DNA of 64,000 bases from Nocardioides panacis (GCF_019039255.1 NZ_CP077062.1:4464001-4528000); one strand, 5' to 3'. Positions 1 to 13,948 are shown, numbered from the stretch's first letter. Translations and numbers: made by a program. The notes: generated from the sequence alone by a model not told the origin.

Positions 1-1664
<1,664 letters not shown>

Positions 1665-1668
<4 letters not shown>

Positions 1669-2261
1669 CCTCAGGCCACGAGCAGGAGCCGGCCGAGTTC
1701 ACCGACGCCGAGGGACGGGACCCGCAGGAGACTGCGGGCCCCGTGCCCGGGGCGGCCGGGGAGCCGGCCCCGTCCGAGGAGCCCGTCGAGGCGCCGGCCG
1801 AGCCGGGGTCCGAGGAGTTGCTGGCGGCGCAGGCCAAGGTGGGTGCGCTCACCGAGGACCTGCAGCGGCTGCAGGCGGAGTACGTCAACTACAAGCGCCG
1901 GGTTGACCGGGACCGCGAGCTGGTCAAGCAGAACGCCGTCTTCGCGGTGCTCTCCTCGATGCTCCCGGTGCTCGACGACCTGGACCGGGCGCGCGAGCAC
2001 GGTGAGCTGGAGGGCGGCTTCAAGGCCGTCGCCGACTCGCTCGAGCGGATCGTCGCGGCCCACGGGCTGGTCAAGTTCGGCGCCCCCGGCGACGAGTTCG
2101 ACCCTCGCTTCCACGAGGCGCTGATGCACGCGCACTCCGCGGACGTGACGACGACGACCTGCCAGAACATCGTGTCCGCCGGCTACATGATCGGCGAGCG
2201 CGTCGTACGACCGGCCAAGGTGACCGTGGTGGATCCTGAGCCGGAGGGCCCCGGGGCCTAG
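1665..2261 (+). CDS. grpE: Nucleotide exchange factor GrpE
   Basis: 198-residue GrpE that releases ADP from DnaK. The first ~55 residues are an acidic/Pro-Ala-rich disordered extension, followed by a coiled-coil ([21 protein letters not shown]) and the beta domain with the typical [12 protein letters not shown] and [12 protein letters not shown] segments. The GTG start lies in the overlap GTGA with the dnaK stop, so it is chosen by coupling rather than by a separate ribosome site. It belongs to the dnaK-grpE-dnaJ-hspR(-clpB) run. Confidence 0.96.
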
Positions 2262-2334
2262 CCCCGGTGGTCGGCAGCATGACCCAGCTTGACCCCAGCA
2301 CGACGACGAACCGAGAGGGAGAGGGGGTGCGCGG

Positions 2335-3525
2335 ATGACCAGTGCAGACTGGGCGAACAAGGACTTCTACAAGGTCCTGGGCGTCGCCAAGGACGCGTCG
2401 GCGGCCGACGTGAAGAAGGCCTACCGCAAGCTCGCCCGTGAGAACCACCCCGACTCCCACCCGGGCAACCAGGCCGCGGAGGACCGCTTCAAGGCGATCG
2501 CCGAGGCCTACGACGTCGTCGGGGACGCCGAGAAGCGCAAGCAGTACGACGAGCTGCGGGCCGGCCTGGCCGGCGGTTTCGGGCCGTTCACCACCAGCGG
2601 CGGCGGGGCGGGGACCCAGGGGTTCGACTTCAACGACCTGTTCGGCGGCGGCACCGGTCGCGGCGGCGCGGGCGGTGGCGGGTTCGGCGACGTCTTCGGC
2701 GGCATGTTCGGCGGCGGCGGGGGCCGCACCCGCACCACCACGCAGGCCCGCCGCGGCTCCGACATCGAGACCGAGGCGACGATCGGGTTCGCGGACTCCA
2801 TCGAAGGCGTGACCGTCTCGCTGCGGCTCACCTCCGACGCGCCCTGCCCGGACTGCTCCGGCACCGGGGCCCGCGCCGGCACGATGCCGCGGGTCTGCCC
2901 GGACTGCGAGGGCGTCGGGATGCGCGCGGCCTCGGTCGGCGGCGCGTTCACCATGAACGAGACCTGCCCGACCTGTCGCGGTCGCGGCCTGGTCGTCGAC
3001 GACCCGTGCCCGACCTGCCACGGCTCCGGGCGGGGGCTGTCCAACCGGACCATCTCCGCGCGGATCCCCGCCGGCGTCAAGGACGGCCAGCGGATCCGGC
3101 TGCGCGGCAAGGGCGCGAACGGCGAGCGCGGCGGCCCGCCCGGCGACCTCTACGTCACCGTGCACGTCGCCGGTCACCAGCTGTTCGGCCGCAAGGGCGA
3201 CAACCTCACCCTGACGGTGCCGGTCAGCTTCGCCGAGGCGGCGCTGGGCGCGGACATCAAGGTGCCCACGCTCGGTGGCGCCCCGGTCACCCTCAAGGTG
3301 CCCGCGGGCACGCCCAACGGCCGGTCCTTCCGGGTCCGCGGCCGGGGGGTGCAGCGCAAGGACGGCCACACGGGCGACCTGCTGGTCACCGTCGAGGTGC
3401 AGGTCCCGCCCCGGCTCGACGACCAGGCCCGCGCCGCCGTCGAGGCGCTCCGCGACGCCACCGCCGGGACCGACCTGCGCGCCAACCTCTTCGACGCGCG
3501 CACCACCCCCGGCAGCACGTCATGA
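2335..3525 (+). CDS. dnaJ: Co-chaperone DnaJ (Hsp40)
   Basis: 396-residue type I Hsp40 that stimulates DnaK ATPase and delivers substrates. It has an N-terminal J domain with the HPD motif (ENHPDSHPG), a long Gly/Phe-rich linker (about residues 80-140) and four zinc-binding CxxCxGxG repeats ([32 protein letters not shown]), followed by the substrate-binding C-terminal domain. A purine-rich stretch, gagagggagaggg, lies ~12 bases before ATG. It follows grpE after 73 bases and precedes hspR by 21 bases. The exceptionally Gly-rich linker is ordinary for actinobacterial DnaJ. Confidence 0.97.
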   Translation: MTSADWANKDFYKVLGVAKDASAADVKKAYRKLARENHPDSHPGNQAAEDRFKAIAEAYDVVGDAEKRKQYDELRAGLAGGFGPFTTSGGGAGTQGFDFNDLFGGGTGRGGAGGGGFGDVFGGMFGGGGGRTRTTTQARRGSDIETEATIGFADSIEGVTVSLRLTSDAPCPDCSGTGARAGTMPRVCPDCEGVGMRAASVGGAFTMNETCPTCRGRGLVVDDPCPTCHGSGRGLSNRTISARIPAGVKDGQRIRLRGKGANGERGGPPGDLYVTVHVAGHQLFGRKGDNLTLTVPVSFAEAALGADIKVPTLGGAPVTLKVPAGTPNGRSFRVRGRGVQRKDGHTGDLLVTVEVQVPPRLDDQARAAVEALRDATAGTDLRANLFDARTTPGSTS

Positions 3526-3546
3526 CCGGGCCGGGCGGGGGGACCG

Positions 3547-3948
3547 ATGCCGGGGCCCGAGGTCCCGGTCTACGTCATCAGCGTCGCCGCCGAGCTCACC
3601 GGCCTGCATCCGCAGACCCTGCGGACCTACGACCGGCTCGGCCTGGTCCGGCCGGGCCGCACCGGGGGCGGCGGCCGGCGCTACTCGTGGCGCGACATCG
3701 AGCTGCTCCGCGAGGTCGCCGAGCTGAGCGCCACCGGCATCGGCCTGGAGGGCGTGCGCCGGATCCTCGACCTCGAGCACCAGGTCGACGCGCTCCGGCT
3801 CCGGGTCGTCGAGCTGGAGCACGACCTGGCCTCCGCCGAGTACACCCTGCAGGCCGCCCTGACGCAGCCCACCAAGAACCTGCCCGCCGTGCGGGCCACC
3901 ACGGCGACCGGCCAGTCGGTCACCGTGTGGCGGCGCGGCGCGCGCTAG
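3547..3948 (+). CDS. hspR: Heat-shock repressor HspR (MerR family)
   Basis: 133-residue MerR-family winged-helix repressor. In actinobacteria HspR binds HAIR inverted repeats and represses the dnaK operon and clpB, using DnaK as co-repressor. The helix-turn-helix and wing are seen in VISVAAELTGLHPQTLRTYD and GRRYSWRDIELL, followed by a dimerisation coiled-coil (LDLEHQVDALRLRVVELEHDL) and a short basic tail. It is 21 bases after dnaJ and 81 bases before clpB. I could not find a convincing HAIR (CTTGAGT-N7-ACTCAAG) in the gap to clpB, so the operator is presumably upstream of dnaK, outside the window. Confidence 0.93.
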   Translation: MPGPEVPVYVISVAAELTGLHPQTLRTYDRLGLVRPGRTGGGGRRYSWRDIELLREVAELSATGIGLEGVRRILDLEHQVDALRLRVVELEHDLASAEYTLQAALTQPTKNLPAVRATTATGQSVTVWRRGAR

Positions 3949-4029
3949 CTCTATCCCCTCGCCGCGATTCGTCTGCGGTCGCCCGGCGAGAGACCCAGCA
4001 GGACCGCAGGCACACGACGGGAGACCGAC

Positions 4030-6606
<2,577 letters not shown>

Positions 6607-6621
<15 letters not shown>

Positions 6622-6675
6622 CGTTCCTGCTGTCCGAGGGGCCCCTGCACGACAAGTCCGTCACGGACTATCGGG
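6607..6675. terminator. Bidirectional inverted repeat between clpB and idi
   Basis: A perfect 17-bp inverted repeat (CCCGATAGTCCGTGACG at 6607-6623; complement at 6659-6675) with a 35-base spacer. The left arm contains the clpB stop and the right arm contains the idi stop, so each convergent gene ends inside one arm. The symmetry suggests a shared terminator. No T-run is present, as is common in high-GC actinobacteria. Confidence 0.6.
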
Positions 6676-7252
6676 CGGCGGGGGGCAGGAGGCCCACCGG
6701 GTCGCCCGCCTCCCAGGGGTCCGCTCCCATCGCCTGGAGCTGCTCGCGGCACCACGGGCTGATCTCCCGCCCGCCGCTCAGCACCGACGTCCGGAACTCC
6801 GGCCACGGCACCCACGCGAAGTCGTCGACCTCGTCGGGATCCGGGCGTACGGCGTCCGCGGTCGTCGCGACGAACACCGGGCACATCTCGTTCTCGACCG
6901 TCCCGTCGGCCATCACCGCGCGGTAGCGGAACGCCGGCAGCACCAGGGACATCGCCTCCAGCCGCAGCCCGAGCTCCTGGGCCGCCCGGCGGCGCACGGC
7001 GTCGGCGAGGTCCTCGCCGGGGGCCGGGTGCCCGCACACGCTGTTGGTCCAGGCGCCCGGCCAGGTCGGCTTGTGGGTGGCCCGCCGGGTGACCAGCACC
7101 CGGCCGTCGGGGTCGCGGACGTAGCAGGAGAACGCCAGGTGCAGCGGGGTGGCGCGGTGGTGCACGGTCGCCTTGTCGGTGACCCCGACGGCGTGCCCCT
7201 CCTCGTCGAGCAGCACGACCTGCTCGGCGCCGCCGCTCGTGGGGGTGGTCAC
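6668..7252 (-). CDS. idi: Isopentenyl-diphosphate delta-isomerase (type I)
   Basis: 194-residue Nudix-fold isomerase interconverting IPP and DMAPP. Signatures: the catalytic-Cys segment TNSVCGHPAPGED, the Nudix-like helix AVRRRAAQELGL and the catalytic-Glu segment ENEMCPVF. GTG start at 7252 overlaps the stop of the preceding FAD oxidoreductase (GTGA), so translation is coupled. It is the last gene of a minus-strand run with a UbiA prenyltransferase and a type III PKS, which suggests it supplies prenyl donor to that pathway rather than serving only general isoprenoid needs. Confidence 0.93.
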   Translation of the reverse strand: MTTPTSGGAEQVVLLDEEGHAVGVTDKATVHHRATPLHLAFSCYVRDPDGRVLVTRRATHKPTWPGAWTNSVCGHPAPGEDLADAVRRRAAQELGLRLEAMSLVLPAFRYRAVMADGTVENEMCPVFVATTADAVRPDPDEVDDFAWVPWPEFRTSVLSGGREISPWCREQLQAMGADPWEAGDPVGLLPPAAR

Positions 7253-8271
7253 GCCGGCCTCGCGAGCTGGTTCACGGCCGCGTCGAACACCCAGGGCAGC
7301 GCCGCGGCGGCCGGCACGATCCGGCTGCGCAGGGCGCGGTGCCGGGTGACGGTGAGCAGCCCCTGGGTGAGCAGGTCGTGGCGCCGGGTGACCCGCCGCC
7401 AGTCGCGCTCGTAGCGACCGGCGTGCCCCGCGGCGATCGCCGCGACCGCGGCCCGGGCCTGCGCGATGCCGATCGCGATGCCCTCGCCGGTCAGCGCGTC
7501 GACGTACCCCGCGGAGTCGCCGACCAGCAGCACCCGGCCCTGCACCCGCCGGGTCGACCGCTGCCGGAGCGGCCCCGCGCCGCGCACCCGGGTCATCGGG
7601 TGGCCGTCGAGGTGCGGGGCGAGGGTGGAGAACGCGCTGAGCAGCTCGGCGAAGGTCGCCCGGCGGTCGGTGAGCACCGCGATGCCGACCAGGCCGTCGG
7701 CCACCGGCGTGACGTAGGCCTCGCCGACCCGCGACCAGTGCACCTCCACGAAGCCGGACCAGGGCGGGACGGCGACGTGCGCGCGCTGGCCGTACCTCCG
7801 CGCGGTGCCCGCGGGGGCCTCCAGGCCGAGCATCCGGCGGATCGGCGAGTGCAGCCCGTCGGCGGCGACCAGGTGCCGCGTCGGCTCCCCGTCGACCAGG
7901 ACGTGGTCGCCGGCGTCGACGACGTTGCGCACGGCCCGCTGCTCGACGGGGATGCCGGCCAGCAGGACCGCCCCCTGCAGCGCGCGCAGCAGCGCCGTGC
8001 GCCGTACGCCGCGGCCGGCGCCGCACCGGAACGACGCGTCCACCGCGTGCGAGCCGTCGACGTAGCGGATCCCCTCCAGCGGCCGGCCCTCGAGGGTCAC
8101 GCCGAGGTCGAGGAGGTCCGAGACCGCCGCGGGCATCAGGCCCTCGCCGCAGGCCTTGTCGATCACCCCCTTGCGGGGCTCGAGCACCACCACGTCGAGA
8201 CCGGCCCGCGCGGCGTACAGCGCGGTCACCAGGCCGATGGGTCCGCCGCCGGCCACCACGAGGTCGCGCAT
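7249..8271 (-). CDS. FAD-dependent oxidoreductase, geranylgeranyl-reductase/hydroxylase family
   Basis: 340-residue flavoprotein. The N-terminus has the Rossmann FAD motif VVAGGGPIGLVTALYAARAG and the C-terminal half has the second FAD motif LLVGDSAGYVDALTGEGIAIG, as in geranylgeranyl reductases and aromatic monooxygenases. The substrate is not provable from sequence. Its position between an ICMT-like methyltransferase and idi in a prenyl/PKS cluster suggests it either hydroxylates the alkylresorcinol ring or saturates the prenyl chain. The ATG at 8271 overlaps the upstream stop by one base (TGATG). Confidence 0.85.
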   Translation of the reverse strand: MRDLVVAGGGPIGLVTALYAARAGLDVVVLEPRKGVIDKACGEGLMPAAVSDLLDLGVTLEGRPLEGIRYVDGSHAVDASFRCGAGRGVRRTALLRALQGAVLLAGIPVEQRAVRNVVDAGDHVLVDGEPTRHLVAADGLHSPIRRMLGLEAPAGTARRYGQRAHVAVPPWSGFVEVHWSRVGEAYVTPVADGLVGIAVLTDRRATFAELLSAFSTLAPHLDGHPMTRVRGAGPLRQRSTRRVQGRVLLVGDSAGYVDALTGEGIAIGIAQARAAVAAIAAGHAGRYERDWRRVTRRHDLLTQGLLTVTRHRALRSRIVPAAAALPWVFDAAVNQLARPA

Positions 8272-8792
8272 CAGGCGCCCACCCCGGCGAGCGCGGTGTT
8301 CTCGGCCCGGAGCCGCACCGTGAGCAGCGCGGCGTTGAGCAGCGTGAACACCAGCGCGGTCACCCACGCGGCGTGCACCAGCGGCAGCGCGACACCCTCG
8401 ACGACGACCGCGACGTAGTTGGGGTGGCTCAGGAAGCGGTAGGGGCCGGTCCGCACCAGCGGCAGCCCCGGTACGACGATCACGCGGGTGTTCCAGTGCC
8501 GGCCCAGCGTGCGGATGCACCACCACCGCAGGCCCTGCGACGCCACCGCCAGCACCAGCATCACGCCGGCGAGCAGGGCCGGCACGTCGGGCCGCACCAC
8601 CCAGGCCTCGACGAGCATCCCGACGAGCAGGCCGGTGTGCAGCACGACCATCGCCGGGTAGTGCCCGCGGCCGGTCTCGAAGCCGCCCTGCTCGAGGCTC
8701 CATGCCGCGTTGCGCTTCGAGACGACCAGCTCGGCCAGCCGCTCCAGTCCGACGAGGGCGACCAGGACGGTGAAGAACGCGAGGCTCGTCAT
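8271..8792 (-). CDS. Isoprenylcysteine carboxyl methyltransferase-like membrane protein
   Basis: 173-residue integral membrane methyltransferase with about four hydrophobic helices. The family signature sits at the C-terminal third ([20 protein letters not shown], then [20 protein letters not shown]). Bacterial members next to type III PKS genes are thought to O-methylate polyketide phenols rather than prenyl-cysteine; that role is inferred here from context. The start ATG at 8792 overlaps the stop of the PKS gene by four bases (ATGA). Confidence 0.85.
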   Translation of the reverse strand: MTSLAFFTVLVALVGLERLAELVVSKRNAAWSLEQGGFETGRGHYPAMVVLHTGLLVGMLVEAWVVRPDVPALLAGVMLVLAVASQGLRWWCIRTLGRHWNTRVIVVPGLPLVRTGPYRFLSHPNYVAVVVEGVALPLVHAAWVTALVFTLLNAALLTVRLRAENTALAGVGA

Positions 8793-9860
8793 GCCGTCCC
8801 CGCGGCCCGCAGCAGGACCAGCTCGGAGCAGAAGCCGGGTCCCATCGCCATCAGCAAGCCGTAGGAGCCGGGGCGCGGGGGCCGCTCGCGCAGGGTGTCG
8901 GCGAAGACGTGCAGCACCGAGGCCGAGGACAGGTTGCCGATGCGGGCCAGCGAGTCCCAGGTCATCTCGACCGCCGAGCGAGGCAGGTCGAGCGCCTGCT
9001 CGATGGCCTCGAGGACCTTGGGGCCGCCGGGGTGGCAGACCCAGAACTCCACGTCGTCGCGGGACAGCCCGGCGTCGGCGAGGAAGCCGTCGACGTCCTC
9101 GCCGAGGTGCCGCCGGACCAGGTCCGGGACGTGCGCGTCCAGCACGATCCGCAGGCCGGTGGCGCCGACGTCCCAGCCCATGGTGCGCTCGGAGTCCGGG
9201 TAGAGCCGGCTGCGGGACCCGAGCACCTCCACGCCGCCGGCGTCGGGAGAGCGGTGCGCGCCAACCGCGACCACGGCGGCCGCGCCGTCGCCGAACAGCC
9301 CGCTCGCGACCAGGTTCGCGACGGTGGTGTCGTCGCGCTGCACGGTCAGCGAGCAGAGCTCGGCGGACACCAGCACCGCGACGTCGTCGGGATGCCCGAC
9401 CAGGTAGTCCTGGAGCCGGGCGACCCCGGCCGCGCCGGCGACGCAGCCGAGCCCGACCAGCGGCACCCGCTTCCACGTCCGGCCGCAGGCCGATCACCGC
9501 GGCGATCCGGGCGTCCAGGGACGGTACGGCGAGCCCGGTGACCGTCGTGGACACGATCAGGTCGACGTCGGCGGGCGTGAGGTCGGCGGCCTTGAGGGCG
9601 TCGACCAGCGCCTGGGCGCCGAGCTGCACGGCCACCTCGATGAACCGGTCGTTCGCCTCCCCGAAGTCGCGCAGCGCGGCGTACGCCTCGAGCGGCAGCG
9701 CGAGGTGCCGCTGCCGGACGCCCGCGTTGGCGTGGAACCGGCGCAGCAGCCGCTCGTCGAGGCCGCCGCCGCTGGCGATCACCTCGACGAAGGCGTCGGT
9801 GATCTGCTCCTGCGGGTAGCAGTGCTCGGGCAGGGTGCCTCGGACCGACAGGATCTGCAT
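8789..9860 (-). CDS. Type III polyketide synthase (chalcone/alkylresorcinol synthase family), apparent frameshift
   Basis: Condenses an acyl-CoA starter with malonyl-CoA units to alkylpyrones or resorcinols. After correcting one base the protein is ~356 residues, a normal length. The Cys-His-Asn triad is visible: Cys in [13 protein letters not shown], His in [12 protein letters not shown] and Asn in [12 protein letters not shown]; the C-terminal signature [20 protein letters not shown] is intact. The N-terminal part ([16 protein letters not shown]...IGLRPDV) and the rest ([16 protein letters not shown]...) are in different frames. The junction is TTCCAC at 9471-9476 on the plus strand, where one extra C would explain the break. 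I consider this an error and not a pseudogene. Confidence 0.88.
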
Positions 9861-9913
9861 GGGGGGTGTCCCTCTCACTGGACTGACCGGTGGGCGGAGC
9901 TGCGGGGCGGGCC

Positions 9914-10735
9914 TCATCGGGCCCCCGCCAGCAGGGCGACGTCGAGCAGCGCGATCGCGACGGCCGCCCGGAACGGCGTGCGTCCCCGGCCGCGCAGGCC
10001 GACGGCGGCCAGCACGACGACGAGGGGCAGCCCGAGCCAGGACAGCCACCGGTGCGAGCCGGTCGCGCTGAGCGCGATCAGCACCGATGCGGCGACCAGC
10101 ACCGCGGTCGCGGCCGGCCCGGTGCGGCGGGCGCCGATCCGGTGCGGGAGGCCGTGCACCCCGGTGGCCGCGTCGTCGTCGAGGTCGGGCAGCGCGTTGA
10201 CCAGGTGCGCGCCGACGCCGAGCAGCGCGCCCGCGAGCGGCACCCACGGCGGCGGCAGCTCACCCGGCGTGCCGGCCAGCGTCACGAACACCGGCAGCGC
10301 GCCGAACGCGACGGCGTAGGGCAGCCACGACCAGGCCGTCGACTTCAGCCCCAGGTTGTAGGCCCAGCCCGACCCGACTGTGAGCAGGTGCACCAGCCCG
10401 GCGACCAGGCCGCAGGCCAGCGAGAGCGGCACGGTCGCGACCAGGGCCAGGGCGCAGGCGACCCGGACGACCCCGACCCCGACCTCCCCGGTGGCGAGCG
10501 GCTTGTCGGCGCGGTGCACCGCCCGGTCCCGTCGTACGTCGACGAGGTCGTTGGACCAGCCGATCGAGAGCTGTCCGGTGAGCACGGCCGCGACGACGAG
10601 CGCCGAGGTGCTCGGGGGGAGACCGGCGGTGACCGCCAGCAGCCCGGCCACCGCGGTGACCGCGAGCGCGGGTCCGGCGTGCGCGCTGCGGAGCAGGGCG
10701 GGGACCGGGCTGCCGGTCGTGCGCTGCTGGTCCAC
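9914..10735 (-). CDS. UbiA-family prenyltransferase
   Basis: Membrane prenyltransferase that attaches an isoprenoid chain to an aromatic acceptor. Both Asp-rich Mg-diphosphate motifs are present: [18 protein letters not shown] and [13 protein letters not shown]. About eight hydrophobic helices. I chose GTG at 10735 ([10 protein letters not shown]...) giving 273 residues; an ATG 135 bases upstream would add a Pro/Arg-rich stretch unlike the family. It heads the minus-strand cluster UbiA-PKS-methyltransferase-oxidoreductase-idi, 53 bases before the PKS. UbiA proteins of menaquinone and heme pathways differ in context, so a specialised metabolite role is more likely. Confidence 0.88.
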   Translation of the reverse strand: MDQQRTTGSPVPALLRSAHAGPALAVTAVAGLLAVTAGLPPSTSALVVAAVLTGQLSIGWSNDLVDVRRDRAVHRADKPLATGEVGVGVVRVACALALVATVPLSLACGLVAGLVHLLTVGSGWAYNLGLKSTAWSWLPYAVAFGALPVFVTLAGTPGELPPPWVPLAGALLGVGAHLVNALPDLDDDAATGVHGLPHRIGARRTGPAATAVLVAASVLIALSATGSHRWLSWLGLPLVVVLAAVGLRGRGRTPFRAAVAIALLDVALLAGAR

Positions 10736-10868
10736 GCTCTCGTCCGATCCTCGTGCCGACGCCGGCCGCCTGTCGCGGGCCGGACGGGGCGGCGGTGTAC
10801 TGCCGAGCCTGCCACGGGCGGTGAAGGCAGCGACAGGGACCGACCGGCCGCGTGGTGGAATGGGCGCC

Positions 10869-11975
10869 ATGAGCGAGCCGGACGGAACGAAGGCGCCCGC
10901 CCGCCCGCGTCAGGTGACGGTGGCCGGCGTGACGGCAGCCGCCGCCTGCCTGCTGCTGGTGGTGACCCTGTTCGACTCGATGGCGACCGTCCGCTCGGCG
11001 GACATGCGGGACCGGGTCGCGAAGTTCCTCAGCACCCCGCCCGGCGACGGTCTCGGGCTGTCGGCGGACGCCGTCGTCGACCTGCTCCGTGCCGTCGTCC
11101 TGGTCAGCGGCGCGCTGGCCGCCGCCGGTGCCGTGCTTGCGATCTTCGCGCTCCAGCGGCACCGCGGGGCCCGGGTCGGGCTCGCGGTCGCCGCGGTGCT
11201 GATGCTGTTCTCCGCCACGTTCGTGTCCGGCATCCTCCCGCTGGTCGTGGCGGTGGCCGCCGCGATGCTGTGGGGCCGCGAGGCGCGTGACTGGTACGAC
11301 GGACGCCAGCCCCGTCCCGCCCCGCAGGCGCCCGGGCCGCTGCCGCCCCACCTGTCGCACCCGCAGGCCGGTGCCCCGCAGGCCGGGTCGACGTACCCGC
11401 CGGCCGGCTCGCCGTGGGCCACGCCCGCCCCGCAGGGCGGTGGCCCCGGACACCCGGCGCCGGCGGCGTTCCGCGCGGCCCCGCGGACCGGCCGCCCCGT
11501 GCAGGTCACCGCCGCGGTCTGGCTGACCTGGGTGTTCTCCGCGTTCGTCGCGTTCGTCTTCGTGCTGGTCGTGCTCACCATGCTGCTCGACCGGGACCGG
11601 CTGCTCGAGGAGATCCAGCGCACCCCCACCCTGACCGACGCCGGGTTCACCACCCGGCAGATCCTGGGCTTCATGTGGGTGCTCAGCGCCGTCGCGATCG
11701 CCTGGTCGCTGGGCGCCATGGCGCTCGCCGCGCTGGCCTTCCGGCGGGTGGAGATCGCCCGTGTCGTGCTGGTGGTCTCGGGGATCGTCGCGGGGCTGGT
11801 GTGCCTGGCCGCCGTACCCGTCGGCTGGCCCGGGGCGGTCGCCGCCTTCACGACCGTGGCGCTGCTCAGCCGCCGCCCGGCGCGGGACTGGTTCGCGGGA
11901 CGGGGCCTGCCGCCGGGCCCGCCGCGGCAGTCGCTCCCGCAGCCGCCGCCCCGGAGCAAGCCGCCGGTCTGGTGA
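10869..11975 (+). CDS. Hypothetical multi-pass membrane protein with Pro-rich loop
   Basis: 368 residues, function unknown. The N-terminal half has about three transmembrane segments (the first, ~residues 17-36, begins VTVAGVTAAAACLLLVV), then a long Pro/Gly/Ala-rich hydrophilic stretch (~150-215: QPRPAPQAPGPLPPHL...), then three more membrane segments and a Pro-rich tail. The low-complexity loop is typical of actinobacterial membrane proteins of unknown role. It is divergent from the UbiA gene (133 bases apart) and convergent with the aminotransferase, whose stop is one base away. No family assigned. Confidence 0.7.
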   Translation: MSEPDGTKAPARPRQVTVAGVTAAAACLLLVVTLFDSMATVRSADMRDRVAKFLSTPPGDGLGLSADAVVDLLRAVVLVSGALAAAGAVLAIFALQRHRGARVGLAVAAVLMLFSATFVSGILPLVVAVAAAMLWGREARDWYDGRQPRPAPQAPGPLPPHLSHPQAGAPQAGSTYPPAGSPWATPAPQGGGPGHPAPAAFRAAPRTGRPVQVTAAVWLTWVFSAFVAFVFVLVVLTMLLDRDRLLEEIQRTPTLTDAGFTTRQILGFMWVLSAVAIAWSLGAMALAALAFRRVEIARVVLVVSGIVAGLVCLAAVPVGWPGAVAAFTTVALLSRRPARDWFAGRGLPPGPPRQSLPQPPPRSKPPVW

Positions 11976-11976
11976 C

Positions 11977-13152
11977 TCAGGCGTGCAGGTCGGCCTGACG
12001 GAGCCGGCGCACGCCCTCCTCGACGACCGAGGTCTCCTTGCAGAAGGCCCAGCGCACCTTGTGCCGGCCCTCCTCGTGGTCGTCGTAGAACACCTGGCTC
12101 GGGATCGCGACCACGCCGGCCCGTTCCGGGAGGGCGAGGCAGAACGCCATCCCGTCCGGGTAGCCGTAGGCCCGCACGTCGGTGGTCACGAAGTACGTCG
12201 CCTCGGGCGGGTAGACCTCGACGTCGAGCCCGCGCAGGCCCTCGACGAGCAGGTCCCGCTTGGCCTCGAGCTCCTTGGCGAGCCCGTCGTAGAAGCCGGC
12301 CTCCTGGCGCAGGGCGTGCGCGACCGCCGGCTGCAGGGGCGCGGCGTTGCTGAACGTCAGCCACTGCTTGGCGGCCATCACGGTGCTCACCAGGTCGGCC
12401 GGCCCGGTCACCCAGCCGACCTTCCAGCCGGTGAACGAGAACGTCTTGCCGGCGCTGGAGATGCTCACCGTGCGCTCCCACATGCCCGGCAGCGTGCAGA
12501 TCGGGACGTGCGCGCGGCCGTCGAACAGCAGGTGCTCGTAGACCTCGTCGGTCACCACCACCAGGTCGTGCTCGATCGCCACCTCCGCGACCGCCTCGAG
12601 CTCGGCCCGGGTGAGCACCGCGCCGGTCGGGTTGTGCGGGGTGTTCAGCAGCAGCGTCGTGGTGCGCGGCGTGACCGCGGCCCGGAGCGCGTCGACGTCG
12701 AGCCGGAAGTCCGGGGCGCGCAGGGTCACCGGGCGACGTACGCCGCCGGCCATCTCGATGCACGCGACGTAGGAGTCGTAGAACGGCTCGAGCACCACCA
12801 TCTCGTCGCCGGGGTTCACGAACGCGAAGATCGCCGCGGCCAGCGCCTCGGTCGCCCCCGCGGTCACCACCACCTGCGAGGTGGGGTCGAGCTCGAGGCC
12901 GTAGTGCCGGGCCTGGTGCTCGGCGACCGCCTCGCGCAGCTCGGGGAGGCCGGGGCCGGGCGGGTACTGGTTGCGGCCGGCGCGCAGCGCCTCGACCGCC
13001 GCCTCGACGGCACCGGGCGGACCGTCCCGGTCCGGGAAGCCCTGGCCGAGGTTGAGGCTGCCGGTGCGCACGGCCAGCGCGGACATCTCGGAGAAGATCG
13101 TCGGCGGGATCGACCGGAGCCGGGTCGCCATCCTCGGGGAGGTCGCAGACAT
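11977..13152 (-). CDS. PLP-dependent aminotransferase, class I/II (DapC-like)
   Basis: 391-residue fold-type I aminotransferase. The PLP-lysine segment is SISSAGKTFSFTGWKVGWVTG; LLLNTPHNPTGAVLT holds the conserved NPTG; the C-terminal VRWAFCK carries the substrate-carboxylate Arg. Closest family type is the actinobacterial N-succinyldiaminopimelate aminotransferase/kynurenine-aminotransferase-like group, which would place it in lysine/DAP biosynthesis, but the substrate cannot be read from the sequence. I chose ATG at 13152 (MSATSPRMATRL). It lies head-to-head with the sortase gene. Confidence 0.88.
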   Translation of the reverse strand: MSATSPRMATRLRSIPPTIFSEMSALAVRTGSLNLGQGFPDRDGPPGAVEAAVEALRAGRNQYPPGPGLPELREAVAEHQARHYGLELDPTSQVVVTAGATEALAAAIFAFVNPGDEMVVLEPFYDSYVACIEMAGGVRRPVTLRAPDFRLDVDALRAAVTPRTTTLLLNTPHNPTGAVLTRAELEAVAEVAIEHDLVVVTDEVYEHLLFDGRAHVPICTLPGMWERTVSISSAGKTFSFTGWKVGWVTGPADLVSTVMAAKQWLTFSNAAPLQPAVAHALRQEAGFYDGLAKELEAKRDLLVEGLRGLDVEVYPPEATYFVTTDVRAYGYPDGMAFCLALPERAGVVAIPSQVFYDDHEEGRHKVRWAFCKETSVVEEGVRRLRQADLHA

Positions 13153-13210
13153 ACCGCGACTGTACGGCGTTCGTGTGCAGCCGCTGACGGGCATGAGGGA
13201 TGATCGCCGC

Positions 13211-13911
13211 ATGGCCACCCAGACCGTCGCACGCCCGCCCGCGCAGCCGAAGCGGCGGCGCGGAGCCGCGTTCTGGCTCGGCATCGCCCTGATCCTCGCC
13301 GGCCTCGCGGTGCTCGCCTACGTCGCCTGGCAGTTCTTCGGCACCAACGTGGTGGCCCACCAGAAGCAGCAGAAGATCGTGGAGAGGACCGAGAGCGCCT
13401 GGCGGTCGCAGGGCACCGCCGGCGCGTCCGGGACCGCGCAGGGCGTGGAGCTCGACGGCGCCCAGGCGCTGGTCCGGATCCCGCGCTTCGGCAAGAAGTA
13501 CGTGATGCCGGTGCAGGCGGGTGTCTCCGAGGCGGTGCTCGCCGAGGGCTTCGGGCACTTCCCGGGGACCGCCGACCCCGGCCAGGTCGGCAACTACGCG
13601 ATCGCCGCGCACCGGGTCACCCACGGGGAGCCGCTGCGGGACATGCCCCGGCTGCGGCCCGGCGACACCGTCGTGGTCGAGACCCGCAAGGCGACCTACA
13701 CCTACCGGCTCGACACCGACCCCGACAAGCTGATCGTGACGTTCGCCGACGTGTGGGTGATCGACCGGCTACCGACGAACCCGCGCGGCGGCGTGCAGCC
13801 GGCCCAGCGGCCCGGCCAGAAGCTGATCACGCTGACCACCTGCGCGGAGCTCTTCCACACCGACAACCGGATGATCGTGTTCGGGCACCTCGTCGGCACC
13901 ACCCCCGCTGA
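13211..13911 (+). CDS. Class E sortase, stop codon probably lost to an indel
   Basis: Membrane-anchored transpeptidase linking sorting-signal proteins to the cell wall. Basic N-terminus, one transmembrane helix (~residues 20-42), then the sortase barrel with His134 (AIAAHRVTHG), Cys211 (LITLTTCAELFH) and Arg220 (TDNRMIVFGHL). As read, the frame runs on into pyrE without a stop. One additional C in the C5 run at 13902-13906 would end the protein at a TGA at 13909-13911, a normal sortase E length, and pyrE has its own -10 box and start. I therefore annotate two genes. A possible substrate in this window is the LPETG protein at 42981. Confidence 0.82.
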
Positions 13912-13935
13912 CCCGGGGCCCGGCAGGCCGGCCAC

Positions 13936-13941
13936 TAGGGT
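13936..13941 (+). promoter_or_regulatory. -10 box of pyrE (TAGGGT), leaderless
   Basis: TAGGGT fits TANNNT and ends 7 bases before the pyrE ATG. Transcription would begin at or near the start codon. This supports pyrE as a separate gene from the sortase reading frame that overlaps it. Confidence 0.55.
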
Positions 13942-13948
13942 GGCGCGC

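Noticed and set aside
3949-4029. HAIR operator between hspR and clpB
   Set aside because: No CTTGAGT-N7-ACTCAAG or near match could be found.
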